Source: Massariosphaeria phaeospora (Eukaryota; Ascomycota; Dothideomycetes; Pleosporales). Taken from it: 64,000 nt of DNA. Shown here piece after piece: positions 31,373 through 42,708 of this stretch (positions are counted from its first letter, which is position 1; the number at the start of each line of letters is the position of its first letter). The notes under the pieces are model-generated. The model worked only from the letters and a program-made list of their open reading frames with translations, had not been told where the DNA came from and made no database searches. The position numbers were made by a program, and so were the translations under genes. The stretch covers positions 558,001 through 622,000 of the forward strand of contig JAADJZ010000006.1 in the NCBI GenBank assembly GCA_011032825.1, in the 5' to 3' direction.

Positions 31373-32189
31373 ACGAGAGCCTGATTGGAGATACTGATAA
31401 AATTATTGGCTGGAGTAGCTGTTAATGCGGCTGTCGTTATGCCCAAACATGGATAGATCCAAGTTTGGTATTGGACGGGATCGCATGGAGATCCATGTAG
31501 CATTACGAGCATCAAGATACTCAAACTAAACTGCAAACTCTGGATTCCTCTGTGATGAATTTAAAATTGCTTTGCGGCATATCCATAGCTGACCGCCAGC
31601 AAAGGTTTCGGAGCATTCACATTCGAGGTTTCACACACGTAGCATAGATGTGTGACCAAAGCTTTAGAACCTCCAAATTGCCTTCGAGGTGAGTTATCCC
31701 CAGGTGCTAGAATTCCAAATTGACTCGGTTCCAGAACGGATGGCAATCGCTACACATCGCTATCACTGGCCTATCAGATTGGTCGTATGTGAGGACGAGT
31801 ATCAAGTTCACTGATGATTTATCGTGAGAAAACTGTCCCCAGTGTCTGCTTCACAGTCACTTTCTTATTGGCTCCTACAATTCGTACCTACTTAGGTAGT
31901 TAACCCTCGTTTACCTAAGCTGTTTACTTCCTTCCCCGTTGAGGGACACTACAGGCTACCTTCCCCCACTCGCTCAAACTTTACCTTCACCTGACAAGTG
32001 AGCGGTCGGCCTCGACACCAATCTCCGGAGTCCAAGCTGAGCGCCCGATCCCGCGCAGGTCCCCCACACGTGGCGCTATACCCAAACACTCGGACATCTA
32101 ACGTGCGAAACCTCATACCGAGCGTTTAACACACCCTCATCATCAACCCATACGACATCCAGCAATATACACCCTATATACGAGCCACC
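31373..32189. other. Intergenic, nothing seen
   Basis: About 820 bp between two plus-strand genes. A CTATATAC motif stands just upstream of the F-box ATG (about 32173-32180), too close to be a standard TATA box. Confidence 0.5.
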
Positions 32190-33560
32190 ATGGACCCACA
32201 ACCCTCCCACTCGTCTATCGAAGACCTTTCTGACGAGATTCTTCTCAAAATCTTCAGGAATATTCATCACGAATGCCACTGCGACTACCATGACAATGAC
32301 GCGCTGGACCAACACTGCGAGTGTGCCCTCCGAAACGACTACGCCTCGCTGTGTCGTCTACAGCCCTTCCAGAGAGCTGCGACCGAACTTCTCTATTCCT
32401 CCATCGAAGTCAAGCATGCGAAAGATATGATTATTCTTCTGCGAACTATTCTTCTACACCCCGAACTTGGAACTCTCATCCGCAAGCTGAAGATCAAATT
32501 CAATCTCGACATTAAAACAGTCGACAAGCAAGATCTGCTACTTTTCAATGAGCATGTTGGTCTCCTACACCTACGATTCACTCAAGAAGGCCAGTGGACG
32601 TGCCATTCAGAGGATCCTACAGCTTACGGCAGTATCTGTGCCGCTCTCTTTCTCATACACGCTCCCGATATCACAGAACTCACTATCGATGATACAAACG
32701 GATGGGTCGGTCAATACATTAAGGGTAGCCTAAGGAGTACCTGGACCACCACTTTCGATCCGACAGCGTTCCAAAGCGTTTCAAGACCTACGCCGATGAC
32801 TCACAACTTGACGACACTTTGTATGCAACAAGGCGATTATATTTTGATGCAAATGCCCTTATTGTTCCGACTACGCTCTCTCCGTCATGTAAAGCTAGTC
32901 AACTGGACGCAACTTGAATATCAGACGAATTGGCATTGGGAGACAGGCGAAGGTCTATCAAGCGTCCGCACTCTGAACCTCCCCGATTGTCTTGTTCACC
33001 CAAAGCTAGTCGCTATGCTCGTCAAGGCATGCAAAGTACTGGAAGAATTCTCTTATAGTCTCAGCCCTTACCATGCTCCCGGCAAGCTAGATCTAGCCTC
33101 GATGTGGACGGCATTACGGAACCACAAGCATTGCATCAAACGAATAGAGTTCTTTACCTATCATTCAGTCAGCTGCGATCCGTTAGCCAATGAGTTCTTG
33201 GATTATACCAGTTTGGAGGTGCTTCGCTTGGACACAGACTTGATCTGCTCGCATGAAGAAACACTGCCCGATTTATCTTCGGTATTCCCTGCATGTCTTA
33301 AGAAGCTGCGTATCGACATGACCATGGCTCTTCTCAGGGAAGATGTCGATGATCCAAACGGGCCCTTGTGGTCCCTAATCGGTCACAAAGACACAGTGTT
33401 TCCTAGCCTCAAATGCCTGGAATTCGGATTTTGGGATCAGGAAGATCCATGGGAGGTAGCAGTGCCATTCAAGAACCCGATCCTGCTCAATGAATTCAGG
33501 GAGCGGGGTATAACTGTGTTCTTATGTGACGTGTATTCCGAACCCTGTTTTGATTGGTAG
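32190..33560 (+). CDS. F-box-like protein
   Basis: Single exon, 456 residues; ATG in AGCCACCATGG. Residues about 10-25 (IEDLSDEILLKIFRNI) are the start of an F-box; a Cys/His/Asp-rich loop follows (HECHCDYHDNDALDQHCECA), then QRAATELLYSSIEV, the usual text after fungal F-boxes. The rest has alternating Leu-rich segments (LRSLRHVKLVNWTQLE, SLEVLRLDTDLI) consistent with irregular leucine-rich repeats. Expected role: substrate adaptor of an SCF ubiquitin ligase. The target is unknown. The acidic/His/Cys insert inside the F-box region is unusual. Confidence 0.75.
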   Translation: MDPQPSHSSIEDLSDEILLKIFRNIHHECHCDYHDNDALDQHCECALRNDYASLCRLQPFQRAATELLYSSIEVKHAKDMIILLRTILLHPELGTLIRKLKIKFNLDIKTVDKQDLLLFNEHVGLLHLRFTQEGQWTCHSEDPTAYGSICAALFLIHAPDITELTIDDTNGWVGQYIKGSLRSTWTTTFDPTAFQSVSRPTPMTHNLTTLCMQQGDYILMQMPLLFRLRSLRHVKLVNWTQLEYQTNWHWETGEGLSSVRTLNLPDCLVHPKLVAMLVKACKVLEEFSYSLSPYHAPGKLDLASMWTALRNHKHCIKRIEFFTYHSVSCDPLANEFLDYTSLEVLRLDTDLICSHEETLPDLSSVFPACLKKLRIDMTMALLREDVDDPNGPLWSLIGHKDTVFPSLKCLEFGFWDQEDPWEVAVPFKNPILLNEFRERGITVFLCDVYSEPCFDW

Positions 33561-34496
33561 ACGCTTTGCGGGTGAGGATTCAAACGACTTGTCGTCACAC
33601 AGAAAACAACCATCTCACCCCCAACACTCGCTTTCAACCTGATACCGCACGACTGTGCAAAGATGGAAGCCTTATACAGGCATGTGAAGACTACCTTAAC
33701 AAGCTATTCAATCAATTCGTTTCTACGGACGCATGAACCTGAGGATTTCCCGCGTGAAATCGGAAGTCATCGCAAGACAACACCCACATCCCCTTCTAAA
33801 AGCCGCACACAGGGGGCATCACAGGAGCATGTTCGGGCTAGCTTCACAGGCCATACAGCGATTTCTTTCTTCTCTTCAAAAAGCACATGGAGTATGGTAG
33901 GGAGGCATGGTTATGATGACTTGCACCTCAATTCTCAAGAGCCCTCTTTAGCAAGGTCTTACCCAATTCATAAAACTCAGTATATCTTACTGATCCTTCA
34001 TACATGCTACTGTGACTCACAAGTGTTTCATCATGTCCCTTTTCATGACAATTAAAAAGTTACTGTATACTTCCTCGATTCCAAATTCGCGCTCCGCGCC
34101 TACGATATCCCAACTCACTACTCGTCCAGCTTGATCCGGTGGTATGTTTCCAGTGATTTTAGTTTTAGTTACTAAAGTGCAGAGGACTGTTATCATTCGG
34201 AATACCTATGCAAAGCATATAGGTCTTCTTGAGCTCCCGAGGTGATGTAGGAATCAGTAGGACGGTGTATATTACTGGATGACATCACAATGTCTTCGGG
34301 AGACGGCGTAGCATAAAAGCAGAAACTCACAAGCCAATGGGTGGCAGCTTAAGGTTCATGGTATTCATTACGGTTTTGTGCCAGACTACTCTAACATGTA
34401 TGATGTTAACATCAAATGAACTCCGGTCAAAGTCCACGACACACGGGGTGGGCTCACAGTGTCATCCACACTCATATCGTGTACGACGACAGTCAT
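33561..34496. other. Convergent intergenic region, nothing supported
   Basis: A 130-codon open frame at 33663-34055 has no protein-like features and no splice support. No repeats noticed. Confidence 0.5.
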
Positions 34497-35177
34497 CTAC
34501 CTGTTGGCCTCGCTAGCTGCCGTGTCCGCACTCTCTGGAACTCTCTCCTGCGCAGCCGGTCCCCCAGTCGTTCCCCTCTGTCCAGTCGGCACATCCTCCT
34601 CCAGGTTCCTCTGATTCGCAAACGCCGGATCTCGTCCCGTTGTCTTGTCGTTGTCGGCTCCTTGGCTGGCCAGACCGGCCAAGCCTAAGCCTTGCTTCTT
34701 ACGACCGTGAGAGCCATCATGGCGCACCTCAGTGGAGGTCTGGCCTTGACCTGGATGACCCATGCCAGTATGCACGTCGGCGGAGGTTGCTCCTCCGAGC
34801 GTTTCGGATGCGTCTTGATACATCTTCTGGTTGTTGAGGTCGGGGTTGGGAGTGAAGGTGGACTCTTTCGGGGCGGTGCCTGGTGCGTGGGTCTCGGCGG
34901 AGAATTCGGGGGCACTATCGTTGGCTGATTTCTGCGCGCCGGGTTGGTGCTGTGGGGTTGTTAGCGGTTGCCGTGAGACTGCTGCTATAGGTGTAGATGA
35001 AGTGTATCACGGTGAAGATGGGGGAAATCGTATGCAAACCGGAGACATAGCAAGAGACGATATTTGGGGCAAAGGAATTCAACTTACTCCGCCCTGCATC
35101 AACGGCTCTGAGCCAGGAACCTTTGAGCCGAACTGCTCGCCAGAAGCCACTGCGTCTGTGTTCTTGGAAGCGCTCAT
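34497..35177 (-). CDS. Hydrophilic, conserved fungal protein of hydrophilin type
   Basis: Exons are 35088-35177 and 34497-34949; the 138-nt intron has donor GTAAGT, branch GCTAAC and acceptor CCACAG. Product 180 residues. It starts MSASKNTDAVASGEQFGSKV and continues HQPGAQKSANDSAPEFSAET, GTAPKESTFTPNPDLNNQK, SETLGGATSADVHTGMGHPG, QGQTSTEVRHDGSHGRKKQG, and ends ERVPESADTAASEANR. The whole chain is rich in Gly, Ala, Ser, Asn and Gln with no hydrophobic core, as in LEA-like or hydrophilin proteins. Similar proteins are common in ascomycetes as uncharacterised proteins (general knowledge). A stress role is inference. Confidence 0.8.
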
Positions 35178-36509
35178 TGTTGATTTGCGTGATTATCGTC
35201 AGATTAGAACACAGGATGGAGTCGTGATTATAACTCGGTTGATTGTGATATGAGCGAAGAAAGTTGTGATCAATGAGGCTATTTAGAAAGATGTCGTGAT
35301 GATTCGGTATGATTGACGTCATGTTAACCAAACGTCATAGGTAACGATGAGGTAGGTCCACACATGATTCTGACATTTTCGTCCAAATAATAACCAAGAG
35401 TATGATGAGTTATACGAAGTTTTCATATAGGAGGGTCCGATGTTCGCTCGCATCGTGGTGCGCACTGGTCGTTATCAATCGGCTACGCTCCATCGTGCAC
35501 TCGTCGAATGTCATCAGAAACTGCAACCTATTAACACAGCCGCTGCTGACTACGATGCTGAGAAAGCTAAATGGGAACAACAATAAGCTAGAAAGAACGT
35601 ATCTTTCAAAACTGGTCTCACCAACTACGAACTCGCATACTGACTAGGCTTCAAGTTAATTTTGTACCTGATCCAAATTTGTATACCGTGAGGAGTGATA
35701 CTATATGTATTTCAATTGGCAGCCTTTGGAATATCCGACCGCCTGTTATGTATGGACACGAACCGGCCACTCTTCCAAATGGTAGATGTATAGAAGGATT
35801 CGATGGAGAACAAAGTCGCTATCAGGAATAGAAACTAGATTTCGGATGGTGATGTTGTGTGGACCAAGTCGAGGTTTACATGTTCTCAACCTGCTTTTGA
35901 CATTATTGCGTCTCAAACCTAATGATCCTCACTTTGAGAAGCGCAACACGTAACGACCCCCACTAATGAACCCATCACAGAGCCTAACAGACCCTATATG
36001 CTAGACACACCAGCACTGCGCAACTGGATGGTCAAGCGTGTAGCGCATAGTATCCACATCATGCTATCAAAGAGGTTGTGCGGGGTCTAGCCTAACTAGC
36101 AATGATTTGGTCTCAGTCAAGGAGGCAGCCTTGAAAGAACAAACGGAGAAAGATGTCCAGAACGATAATTTAGTTACTTACTCGAGAGAACATCAATATT
36201 ATGTTGTTTGGACTGAGAATTCCGCCGTTCTGTGCTACAGACAATTTTCCGGCAGTGTGCAACTGTAACTGTGTCCCCACCAACTAGCCCATGCGCCAGT
36301 GTGGTAAGCCCCTGCCCCTGTATCGACCGCGCCAATCACAACCTCACCCGATACCCACCCCACACGCCCCACACCCGAAATAACCCCTCACCTTAGTCGG
36401 TCCCACTGTGCGTGCCTCCTCCTCATCCGATTTTATGATGCGATATATACTTACAATCTACATAAAATCTCCATAATACAACACACCATCTTCGCTTAGT
36501 TGCGAAACA
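35178..36509. other. Intergenic, 1.3 kb, nothing seen
   Basis: Between the hydrophilic protein gene and the tRNA. Short open frames only; mildly AT-rich. Confidence 0.5.
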
Positions 36510-36598
36510 TCCTCGATGGTCTAGTGGTCATGATTTCCGCTTGTCAGTCATAAGATCAACAAGCGCGGGAGACCTGGGTTCGATTCCCAGTCGGGGAG
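36510..36598 (+). tRNA. tRNA-Asp (anticodon GTC) with a 17-nt intron
   Basis: Acceptor stem TCCTCGA pairs with TCGGGGA (one G-T pair). The D-loop has GGTCTAGTGGTCATGA. The anticodon stem is TCCGC with GCGGG around TTGTCAC, anticodon GTC. The T arm is CTGGGTTCGATTCCCAG. The intron is 36547-36563, one base 3' of the anticodon, as for all nuclear tRNA introns. Discriminator G. Confidence 0.95.
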
Positions 36599-36603
36599 CA
36601 TCA

Positions 36604-36609
36604 TTTTTT
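36604..36609 (+). terminator. RNA polymerase III terminator (T6)
   Basis: A run of six T beginning 6 bases after the tRNA discriminator base. Confidence 0.7.
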
Positions 36610-36886
36610 AGCTGGTTTTTTCGTTGGGCAGGTAGTAGCATGTGAAGAGACTAACACTCCTTTTTTGCAGGTATAGAGGGGTTAGATTAGTGTGTGAAGA
36701 AAAAGCATAATCCACAGATAGCAGCGATGTTTGACAAGAATCACAAGTCAAACAGTAACGAATTTATGAATTCTACTATTCTACCCGCTCAAGCCGTATC
36801 CTCCCCTTCTCATCCCCTCTCAAGATAACTCTGACGCCCTCCGCCCTCGCCATCAACGCCCCATCCGTTTCCCTTTCCCCTCTATC

Positions 36887-38485
36887 TCACGCCCTATTTT
36901 CCTGCCCACCCACCTCGGCCCCACCCGCAGCCAGAATCCTTGCCAGTCCACTCGCCTTCCATAAATGCGTCCTCCGACTTGCTGACCACATCGTTACCCC
37001 TAGCAGTCCCGCCGATCCGACCAACAAGCCCAACGGCAGCAGCAACCACACCCAGCGTACCCGTACATACGGTTCCGCATTGTACGCCTCACCCTCCACA
37101 TCGACCAGGCGCGAGTACGCGGACGTGCGCAGAAGAAGCGTCACTGCGTCACCGATGGCCCCTATCGTGCGCGAGAAATCGACGCGGTCGCCCGCGAACC
37201 GCATGCCGTACACTGCGTCGAGCACGTCGGGTGTTAGCGTTTGGTTCACGAAAACAGCGAGCAGGTTCGCGAGCGCGACTTGCGCAGGTCTGAAATAGTC
37301 CTCGCGGACCTGGCTAATGTTGAATTCGGCGTATGGCGTATGGTCGTCCGGCGTGGTGCCGTAGACCCAGAAGAGCGTGCCGGACCTCGTGACGTTGCGC
37401 TTGTATTCAAGGGGGCGATGGGTCACTGCGCCGGGGGTGTACACACCGTTGTTGACGGATATGTTGGTGTAGAAGTGTGCGCAGAAATTTAGTGGGCAAA
37501 AGGAGAATTGGGGCTGAACGCCGCGCCAGTCTTCTAGTTCCTCTACGGTCGAGGGAAATCGGTCGACTTCGTAGACGATGAAGGGGAGGATGTCGGATTT
37601 CCCTGCACCTTCCACACCTCTGCTCGTTAGGAATTGTCCGGGATTATAACCAGGCGCATTCGGGGAGTATTCGAAGAAGGGGTTGTTGGCGCGGTCTTGA
37701 TAGTTGTACCTTGGGAGCTTCAAATTGGTGGTCAGGCGGCCGTGGCTTTGGTGCATGTCGCGGTGAAGTTTTGGGAGAAGTTGTTCCATTCGGTCGAGTA
37801 GTTAGCCCAGACGACGGTTTTGAACGAGTCCAGATCATGTGTAGATTTTCTAGATTCGTCCAGCAAGATCTGGTAGATGCATTCTGGAGGATTGTCGAGT
37901 GCGAGGTCGGCGTCCTCACACTTTCCACATACGCCGAGGGTGCTGAAGGGTGGAAAACGGCAGGAGGACGTGCGGCAATCAAACCAGGGGTTCACTAGGG
38001 AAGTGTTCTGGAGGGTGCTCAGAAGCATGACACGTAGGTCGAGGTTCACTATTGGCTGGTCAGCTCAGGATCCATTGAGTATTTGATTTCCGGTTGCGCT
38101 TACAGTGGCTAAAATCTCCCTAGCTAGTCGGAACCAACTCAGTCGCAGCTGCCATCAGGGGAATATGGCTTTCTATCCGAACAATCTCCGTTCCTATTGC
38201 GATACACTGCTGCGTGAACGGCTCGAACGCTAACCCGAGCACCATCAACAAAGCGCCGACGTTGGCAAACCACCCCGCCCTACCTCGACTACCCGCACCT
38301 ACGCCCAATTTCCACAGAAACTGCGACGAACCCCACGGCCCTCGACTCGCCTCATCGAACACCTGGAACGCATACAGTGTTCTTGGTCGTTCTTCGAAGT
38401 GATGCCATTTCAACTGGCTAATACACTCCACGATCCGAATTAATAGAGCTGATTTGCCGATTGTGGAGAATACTGCTACCATCAT
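36887..38485 (-). pseudogene. DUF3176 membrane protein with an apparent frameshift
   Basis: Part 1 (38135-38485): MMVAVFSTIGKSALLIRI, then ECISQLKWHHFEERPRTL and DEASRGPWGSSQFLWKL, the DUF3176 N-terminal signature. Part 2 (37732-38055): NLDLRVMLLSTLQNTSL, PPFSTLGVCGKCEDADL, WANYSTEWNNFSQNFTATC. Part 3 (36887-37789) is in another frame: LPRYNYQDRANNPFFEY through VWLLLPLGLLVGSAGLLGVT, the C-terminal membrane helix. Parts 1 and 2 can be joined by an intron with a weak donor (GTTCCG). Parts 2 and 3 overlap, and there is no GT in the overlap before the stop of part 2, so a simple intron cannot join them without deleting conserved-looking sequence. The usual N-terminal extension before part 1 is also not clear. 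Family role unknown. Confidence 0.65.
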
Positions 38486-39084
38486 GTCTGGGCTCCGGTT
38501 CCTGATCGGCGTTGTGTAGTAGGAACTCTTTTTTGGAAGAACTGCTTGCGGATCGCGCGTCTGACCCAGCTTGAAGTTCCATCTCTTCTCAGAACACCGT
38601 ACAGTGTGTCGAGTAGACGTTGCGCAATGCTCGATTAGACAACAACGTGGTGTGCAGTCCTCTCCGATATGTACCTAATCGTATGCATCAGCCGGACAAC
38701 AGACGGACAGCCTCATAGCGAGACTGAGCGATCGGGCGGTGATTTAAGGCCACCCATCCTCGGCCCCCAAAGACTTTAGGCTACCCATTGTTAATCTCTC
38801 AGCGTTTGTTGGGTCACAGGTTCCGAGGATCTGTCGCGGCATGGATCACTATATTGTAGTAAGCACCCGCTCAAGGTTTGAGTTCCATTAAAACAATCCT
38901 CCTGACCAGCCATATTCAAAACTCCACATAATGCATCCATGGTATTTATTCAGTGCCATCCCATCCAGCCATCCCCATCATCCAAAGCCTTGGACGGTAT
39001 TCCATGATTCGTATCCAAAAGTGACCCTCATGCCATCAAAAATGCCGAGGATTTGTCGCAACTCAGACTCGGAAAAGACCACTT
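38486..39084. other. Intergenic, nothing supported
   Basis: About 600 bp upstream of the DUF3176 remnant. The reading frame upstream of the MMVAV start stays open back to about 38680 but has no ATG and no recognisable domain. Confidence 0.45.
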
Positions 39085-39768
39085 CTAGCTCCCCATATCA
39101 AAGTCCCCCCTGATGACCCACCATGCCATCACCCCACTTATCAGCAGCAGCACAAGCGCGACCACCAACATCGCCACGACGCGCTCAACACCAAACCGCA
39201 TATCATCCGCCCGCTCCAGCTCCACACCAGTCTCAAGATCCGTGTCCGCACTCGTAGATGAAGTGGATATAGAGTGGGACGGTATGTGCTGGATGAGCGT
39301 GTCACGATACGACTGTCGCACTACGGTATTATATGAGGGAGGCGCTTCCGTCGGATAAGGATAGAGGTGTGCGAGAGGTACATCGTCGTCGTGTGAGGCA
39401 AGTGGATCGGCATCGGTGTAGGGCGGGATCTGGATTTGAAGGTGGCGGTTGAGGGTGTGGGACGCGGCGCGATGGGGGTAGATTGCGTGGAAAACGAACG
39501 TGTGCGGTTGTTCTGAGGCCGCGGCTGGGTCATCGCGATATGGTTCGAGGAATGGTGGAGGAGCATCGTCGTCTGGAAGGGAAGGAAGCGCTTTTGTGCA
39601 GGGGAGAGGGCTTGAGCTTCGTGAAGACGCAGGCGAGTCGCGGTAAAGTTCTTGGGCTGAGGACTAAAAGTGGTGTTAGCGGAACTCTTGGATAAAATCC
39701 ATGAATTAGGTGGGTGCGAGGAGAGCTCTAGCAGCGCCAATACATGCCTCCATTATGCCTCCTGCCAT
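39085..39768 (-). CDS. Single-pass membrane protein with a PPSY motif
   Basis: Exons are 39744-39768 and 39085-39656; the 87-nt intron has donor GTATTG, branch GCTAAC and acceptor CCTCAG. The product is 198 residues (or 193 from the second ATG at 39753). The long N-terminal part is Pro/Ser/Asp-rich (SSPLPCTKALPSLPDDDAPP, PYTDADPLASHDDD). A PPSY motif (APPSYN, residue about 113) resembles the PY motif bound by Rsp5/Nedd4-type WW domains. A hydrophobic segment VVAMLVVALVLLLISGVMAW (about residues 168-188) precedes the C terminus RGDFDMGS. No signal peptide, so a tail-anchored or C-terminal-helix topology is inferred. Function unknown. Confidence 0.65.
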
Positions 39769-41473
39769 CGACTCAACAAAGTTCTTCAGTGTCTTTCTTC
39801 GTACAACAACCAAGCCAAACCCGACTCCCAGAGTACGAAATGCGCAACCGTGTAGCTGTGAATGTGGATCAGTACAATAGAAGGCGGCAACGTCGCGATG
39901 TTAGTTTAGTGTGTTAGTGTTGCTGTTTGTGAGCAGTTGGCCTTGGGACAAAGCAAGGCACCTGCAACTCTAGATGGCAAACCAGGCCTGAAACCAACAC
40001 ACGCGGCGCAGTCATACCGAGCGCAGTAGGCAAGCAGCGCCGGAAGGAGCTGGAAGCTGGAAGCTGCGAGGTTGGGGGTTGGGGGTGAGAAGGAAGGATG
40101 CATGCGGCGACGGACTCCGCGTGGCTGGGCTAGCACGGACGTGGTTGGTCCACTCTTATAGAGCATCCTCCAACTCACACTTTCAACTGCACTACTTTGT
40201 ACGAGAGTTTTCCACATAGAGAGACTGTTTACTACATATCTTTCGCTCTGTTCTACCGGTAAAGTACACATGAACGTGCTCCATAACTAGCCCCCAACTC
40301 TGACTCTGACTCCAAACCTGCACAGCCACGTTTCGTATCTGAATCTGGCAGCCCCCACATCTTCATCGTGAGACACCCAACCCAACACTGAAAATGTACT
40401 TGATTTTGCGGAGTACCTGACTCATTTATCCTGATGTATGCCGCCTCTGTTGCCCATGTCTATCAGCAGCGTAGCCAGATTCAAGAGTCTCGCTCAACAT
40501 CAGTTCCTGGAATGAACAATATGCTTTAAGGCCGACTACATTTGCTGAGGACGATAATGAGCAACAACAATCAAAACGAGAGTAGGAAACAGAGTGAGCC
40601 CAGCCTGAAGATGTCCCACGGACAGAGAATGCTACTTAGTAAGGTGCAAGTCCAGAGTACTAGTCAGTGCTGTCGACTATGCTTTTGTAGTTCAGACTCC
40701 TGCTTACTGCAACACGTCAAAAGGATCGGTCGACTGCCCTACAACCCCTCTGGTGTACAGTGTACACGATAGGACTACCGAGGACAGCCCGAATATGGTT
40801 CGTCAAGATGACTCGGCGAGCCACATGGAATGCGGTAAGTCAGCACCCGTCCGGTGAACCCTCCTCAACCCAAGCCCCCTCAGCAGTCGTAGGTGTTTAT
40901 GACCTTTTAGATCGACGAGCAATATGCGATAGCCTATACAGGTGCTCGATAATGGTTATGGCAGGATCCGGTGACGTGGACAGCATAGAGAAAGCGTAGG
41001 GGGTGCTGACGAGCAGCTGATGCTGAGCAGCAAATGGCGTGGAAGTTGTTGCATGCACATGCATCCGGTTATAAGGGAATGCATTGCAGCCCTGTGAGAT
41101 GGGAGAAGGTCGCTAGAAGCTATGCCGTCGTAAGACTGCGGATAGGCTTGCCTAATAGATTGACAGCTAGGCCTGATTGGTTGCTTAATAATCTCAAATC
41201 CGCGCACCGACCCCAGCATCCACACAGGCTCGGGTGTCTCCTCGTTGGCGACGGCCACTCAATGAGCTCACACATCACGCCCTTCGTTTGTTGTACCTGC
41301 CGACTAGGCCTGTACCCTGCCATGCTTCCAAATTCGCAGAACCACCCGCGCATACGTAGTGACGAGGCTTATATCTGACATGGGGTCGCAGATTGAAATG
41401 CCATAGGGGTGCGGTATCGCTCTCCGTGTGCCACGTTTATTCAGACCTTCAGGCCCTCGTGCACTCTCAAGCA
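39769..41473. other. Intergenic, 1.7 kb, nothing supported
   Basis: Divergent region between the membrane protein gene and the Zn2Cys6 gene. Contains only short, random-looking frames. Confidence 0.5.
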
Positions 41474-42708
41474 ATGTTCCATCAGCAGCTAGCTCAGTAC
41501 TGGCCCACTCCAAGTGCTCCGCAAAACCCTATCCAAAGCACCCCTTACTACGCCCCAACTCTTGACCCCGGGTACCTGCAGACCCAAGAGTTTTTAGCTT
41601 CGTCGGACGAGTCCCCCGCGATGTCCACTACGAATGAGCCTGCGGTTCGCAATGGAAGCAAGAAAAGAAGAGCATGCAATGAGTGCAAGCAGCAGAAATT
41701 GAAATGCGACCTTTCAGCGCTCGGTGATGAGAATCAGCCTTTCTGCTCTAGGTGCCGGAGACTCGGCTTCAAATGTCGGATCGACCAAGGCTTCAAAAGA
41801 GAACGGAAACGAAAGCGGTCCGATGAGCTCGCCAAGGAGGTTGATACGCTAAAGATGGAGCTTTCACGACGGTCAAGCGTAGGGCAACCAACAACCGGTA
41901 GGACGAGTATCGATGGAGGCTTCAACTACAGCAGCGACTCTGCCAGTACCGGGTCTATGGGTGACCTACTCATCTCCGAACAGTGGGCTTCGAGTCTTCC
42001 AGATCTGGGATCTCTAGAACCTACTCCGTGGCCTAGTACTCCTGGAACCGTGATCACAACACCCATCTCTGATGGTTCTCAAGGGAGAGCTGGATTCATG
42101 AGACCCCTTGCGCAGGAACCACGAAGCTTAGCCTCCGTTTACCTATCAACTCACACCGTAGACGAACTATTCCACGACTTCTTTACCCGTTACCACCCCT
42201 CACTACCAGTCTTGGATCCTACCATTGGCCCTGATCAATACTACGAGACTTCTCCTCTCCTATTTTGGGCAATCATATCAGTAGCATCCGGTAGTTACAT
42301 TCAGCCCGCATTCTCCGTCGAGCTTGCACAACCCGTCACAGAACTAGTCTTGGGGACGCTGCAATCGATGCCATTTTCCATTCAGGTCGTTCAAAGCCTC
42401 TGCCTTCTCTGCAACTGGCCGTTTCCCGCCACCACACTGAGACCCGATGTTATCTCCCTGTGGGCAAGATCCATGGTACGAATAGCAATCCATATAGGAC
42501 TACATCAGGCGATGGATGCCCAACACTACGCAGCAAGCCGACACCAACTCAGCAACGCAGCGCTCTTCGAACGAGTGCGAACATGGACAGCATGCAACAT
42601 TGTGGCGCAGAGGTTTGTCTCTCCCCCAAGCCTTCATCGCAATCGATTACTGACATGTAATGCAGCCTGAGCGTCGATAACAATCCGAAGGACATGCACG
42701 CAATGTAA
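41474..42708 (+). CDS. Zn2Cys6 transcription factor, C-terminally truncated
   Basis: Exons are 41474-42612 and 42666-42708, giving 393 residues from ATG 41474 (MFHQQLAQYWPTPSAPQ). The zinc cluster is C68-x2-C71-x6-C78-x12-C91-x2-C94-x6-C101, followed by a basic linker (FKRERKRKR) and a short coiled coil (LAKEVDTLKMELSRR). The middle homology region begins at about residue 225 (TVDELFHDFFTRYHPSLPVL, then SMVRIAIHIGLHQAMDAQHY, RVRTWTACNIVAQ). After the intron only SLSVDNNPKDMHAM remains before a stop. Related factors continue for about 200-300 residues, so the C-terminal half is missing. It may be decayed or still make a short DNA-binding protein. Confidence 0.75.

Noticed and set aside
33663..34055. 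130-codon plus frame after the F-box gene
   Set aside because: No domain, no protein-like pattern, no splice support.
41393..41473. 27-codon upstream extension of the Zn2Cys6 factor
   Set aside because: It would have to start at TTG; the first ATG is at 41474.
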